Shown: piece by piece, positions 62,822 to 64,000 of the stretch
Numbering within the stretch: position 1 is the first letter of the stretch
Layout of the letters: every line of letters starts with the position of its first letter
Assembly: GCA_029378245.1 (NCBI GenBank)
Contig: JARKIF010000009.1
Span: 1,054,001-1,118,000 of the forward strand
DNA from: Roridomyces roridus
Lineage: Eukaryota; Basidiomycota; Agaricomycetes; Agaricales; Mycenaceae
Direction of reading: 5' to 3'
Length of the DNA: 64,000 nucleotides
Program-made: the position numbers and the translations under genes
The notes under the pieces: generated by a model
Database searches by the model: none
What the model saw: the letters and a program-made list of their open reading frames with translations, nothing else
What the model was told of the DNA's origin: nothing

Positions 62822-64000
62822 TTATCCAGACGAAGAATCACTTTCTCCTTCATTCGTGGCCGCACTCCGAATAGGATCTAGATGAAGATCAGCAAAATAG
62901 TGACATGGCCCAATGAGGACATACCAAAGTAGCCTTGGGCTTGGGCCTCTCTAGCAGTGAGGCGCTCCTGGTGGTCGTACCGCAATAGCTTGTCCAACAG
63001 GTCAATCGCTTCATTGGAAATGTACCGCTGATTCTCAGACGTGATAAAACGTGTCCACGGCTTGCGAGGGTATCTTGAAATACGCGCATGTCAGCGTGGA
63101 CGACATATGTAGCCCGTGACTTTACCTGCCCAGCAGTTCATCGTATTGCGCATCCAGGCGGATGTTGTACTTGTCAATGTACGCATATAGTTCGTCCGTG
63201 CCGAGGACCTTGGTTATTTTCACCAGTTGGTCGTAGTTGTCATGTCCGTGGAAGAAAGGTTCCTTTCGGAAGATCTATAAAGTGTGTTCATTTCGCGTTC
63301 AAGTACCACGGAAACCAGACACACCATGGAGGCAAACATGCAACCAAAACTCCACAAATCCAAACTATAATCATACTCTTGGAAATCGACAAGCAGCTCG
63401 GGACCCTTGAAGTAGCGGGAAGCCACGCGGACATTGTATTCTGTTTTGGGGTGGTAGAATTCGGCCAGACCCCAATCGATCAAACGCAGCTGTGCGGAGG
63501 AATATGAGCCAAAGGTTGACACTATTAGACATGGACACGCCTTGCGGTGCTCGTGGTCTATCATAACATTGTGCGGTTTAACGTCTCGGTGCATGATTCC
63601 CTTGGAATGGCAATAGTCCAAAGCCTGTAGAATTGGTGAGGGAATGGTTTAGAAAGGGCAGGCGGCGTACTTTGAGCAACTCGAACATGTAGAATCGGAC
63701 GTCCATATCGGTGAAACGGGGATACAGCAGCTTGAACTCGACATTGTGGACATATTCGGTGATCAAGCTCGGAATTTTGGATGCAGGGTCGCGAACGACA
63801 TCCAAAAGTGCTACAACATTGGGGCCGCCGGCGAGGTTTTGTAGGATTTTTATTTCCCTCTTGATCTTCTTTTTCTTCACTGGCTTGAGGACCTTGATGA
63901 TGCACTTTTCCTCCGTCACGATATTGACGCCCTCGAAGACCTGCAGCGAGATGATTCCCTCGACCAGGACGCGATACGGAGAACGCACCTCGGAGTACTT
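62822..64000 (-). CDS. CKA1: casein kinase II catalytic subunit alpha (5' end missing)
   Basis: Constitutively active Ser/Thr kinase. The start lies beyond the right edge; the first visible exon ends KYSE, then a GTGCGT intron leads to [20 protein letters not shown]. The CK2-specific basic stretch [15 protein letters not shown] is present. Further blocks are [20 protein letters not shown] (catalytic loop), [20 protein letters not shown] with DWG in place of DFG as in all CK2 alpha, [53 protein letters not shown] and [20 protein letters not shown]. The C-terminus is an acidic ESDSSSG with TAA at 62822-62824. Only the 5' coding part is missing. Confidence 0.94.

Overview
This window is nuclear DNA from a filamentous basidiomycete, most likely an Agaricomycete. 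Genes are dense and split by many short introns (about 44-55 nt). Protein families such as LAS1, a Blm10 proteasome activator, an MSB1-like polarity protein, Mdj1, Tim21, Ecd/SGT1-type factor, Vma7, Med6 and AP-3 sigma resemble their mushroom-forming relatives. I count 28 protein-coding genes. The first (ammonium transporter) and the last (casein kinase II alpha) are cut by the window ends. I see no intact transposon, no convincing tRNA or rRNA gene, no CRISPR array and no secondary-metabolite cluster.

Layout from left to right: MEP/AMT ammonium transporter (+, partial); prenylcysteine oxidase (-); F-box protein (+); dienelactone hydrolase (-); DUF7702-like membrane protein (-); LAS1 (+); single-pass membrane protein (-); Ysc84-type SYLF-SH3 protein (+); PIF1 helicase with an RNase H1-like N-terminus (-); F-BAR/RhoGAP protein (-); ABCC transporter (+); RRM/zinc-knuckle RS protein (-); C2H2 factor (+); MED6 (+); AP-3 sigma (-); Ecd/SGT1-like factor (-); V-ATPase subunit F (+); TIM21 (-); MSB1-like protein with a very long Ala/Glu/Arg repeat (+); AIM18-like chalcone-isomerase fold protein (+); BLM10 (+); CCCH tandem zinc-finger protein (+); choline/ethanolamine kinase (-); MFS transporter (-); MDJ1 (-); SET protein (-); CK2 alpha (-, partial). 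Over the first two thirds genes mostly alternate strands, giving short shared promoters (23-140 bp) and tightly facing 3' ends (36-103 bp between stop codons). The genes are mostly housekeeping and do not form one pathway.

The strongest unusual signal is in the F-box gene. A 74-bp coding segment is duplicated in tandem, and each copy carries an AGGT site. Splicing from the AGGT of copy 1 to that of copy 2 removes exactly 74 nt and restores a 1260-nt frame, which looks like a recent intron birth by tandem duplication. Other points: three GC-AG introns with the same GCAAGT donor; microexons of 8-21 nt; probable one-base insertions in the Ysc84 and PIF1 genes; a Blm10 HbYX tail split by the last intron; and start codons of the Ecd/SGT1 and VMA7 genes only 23 bp apart.
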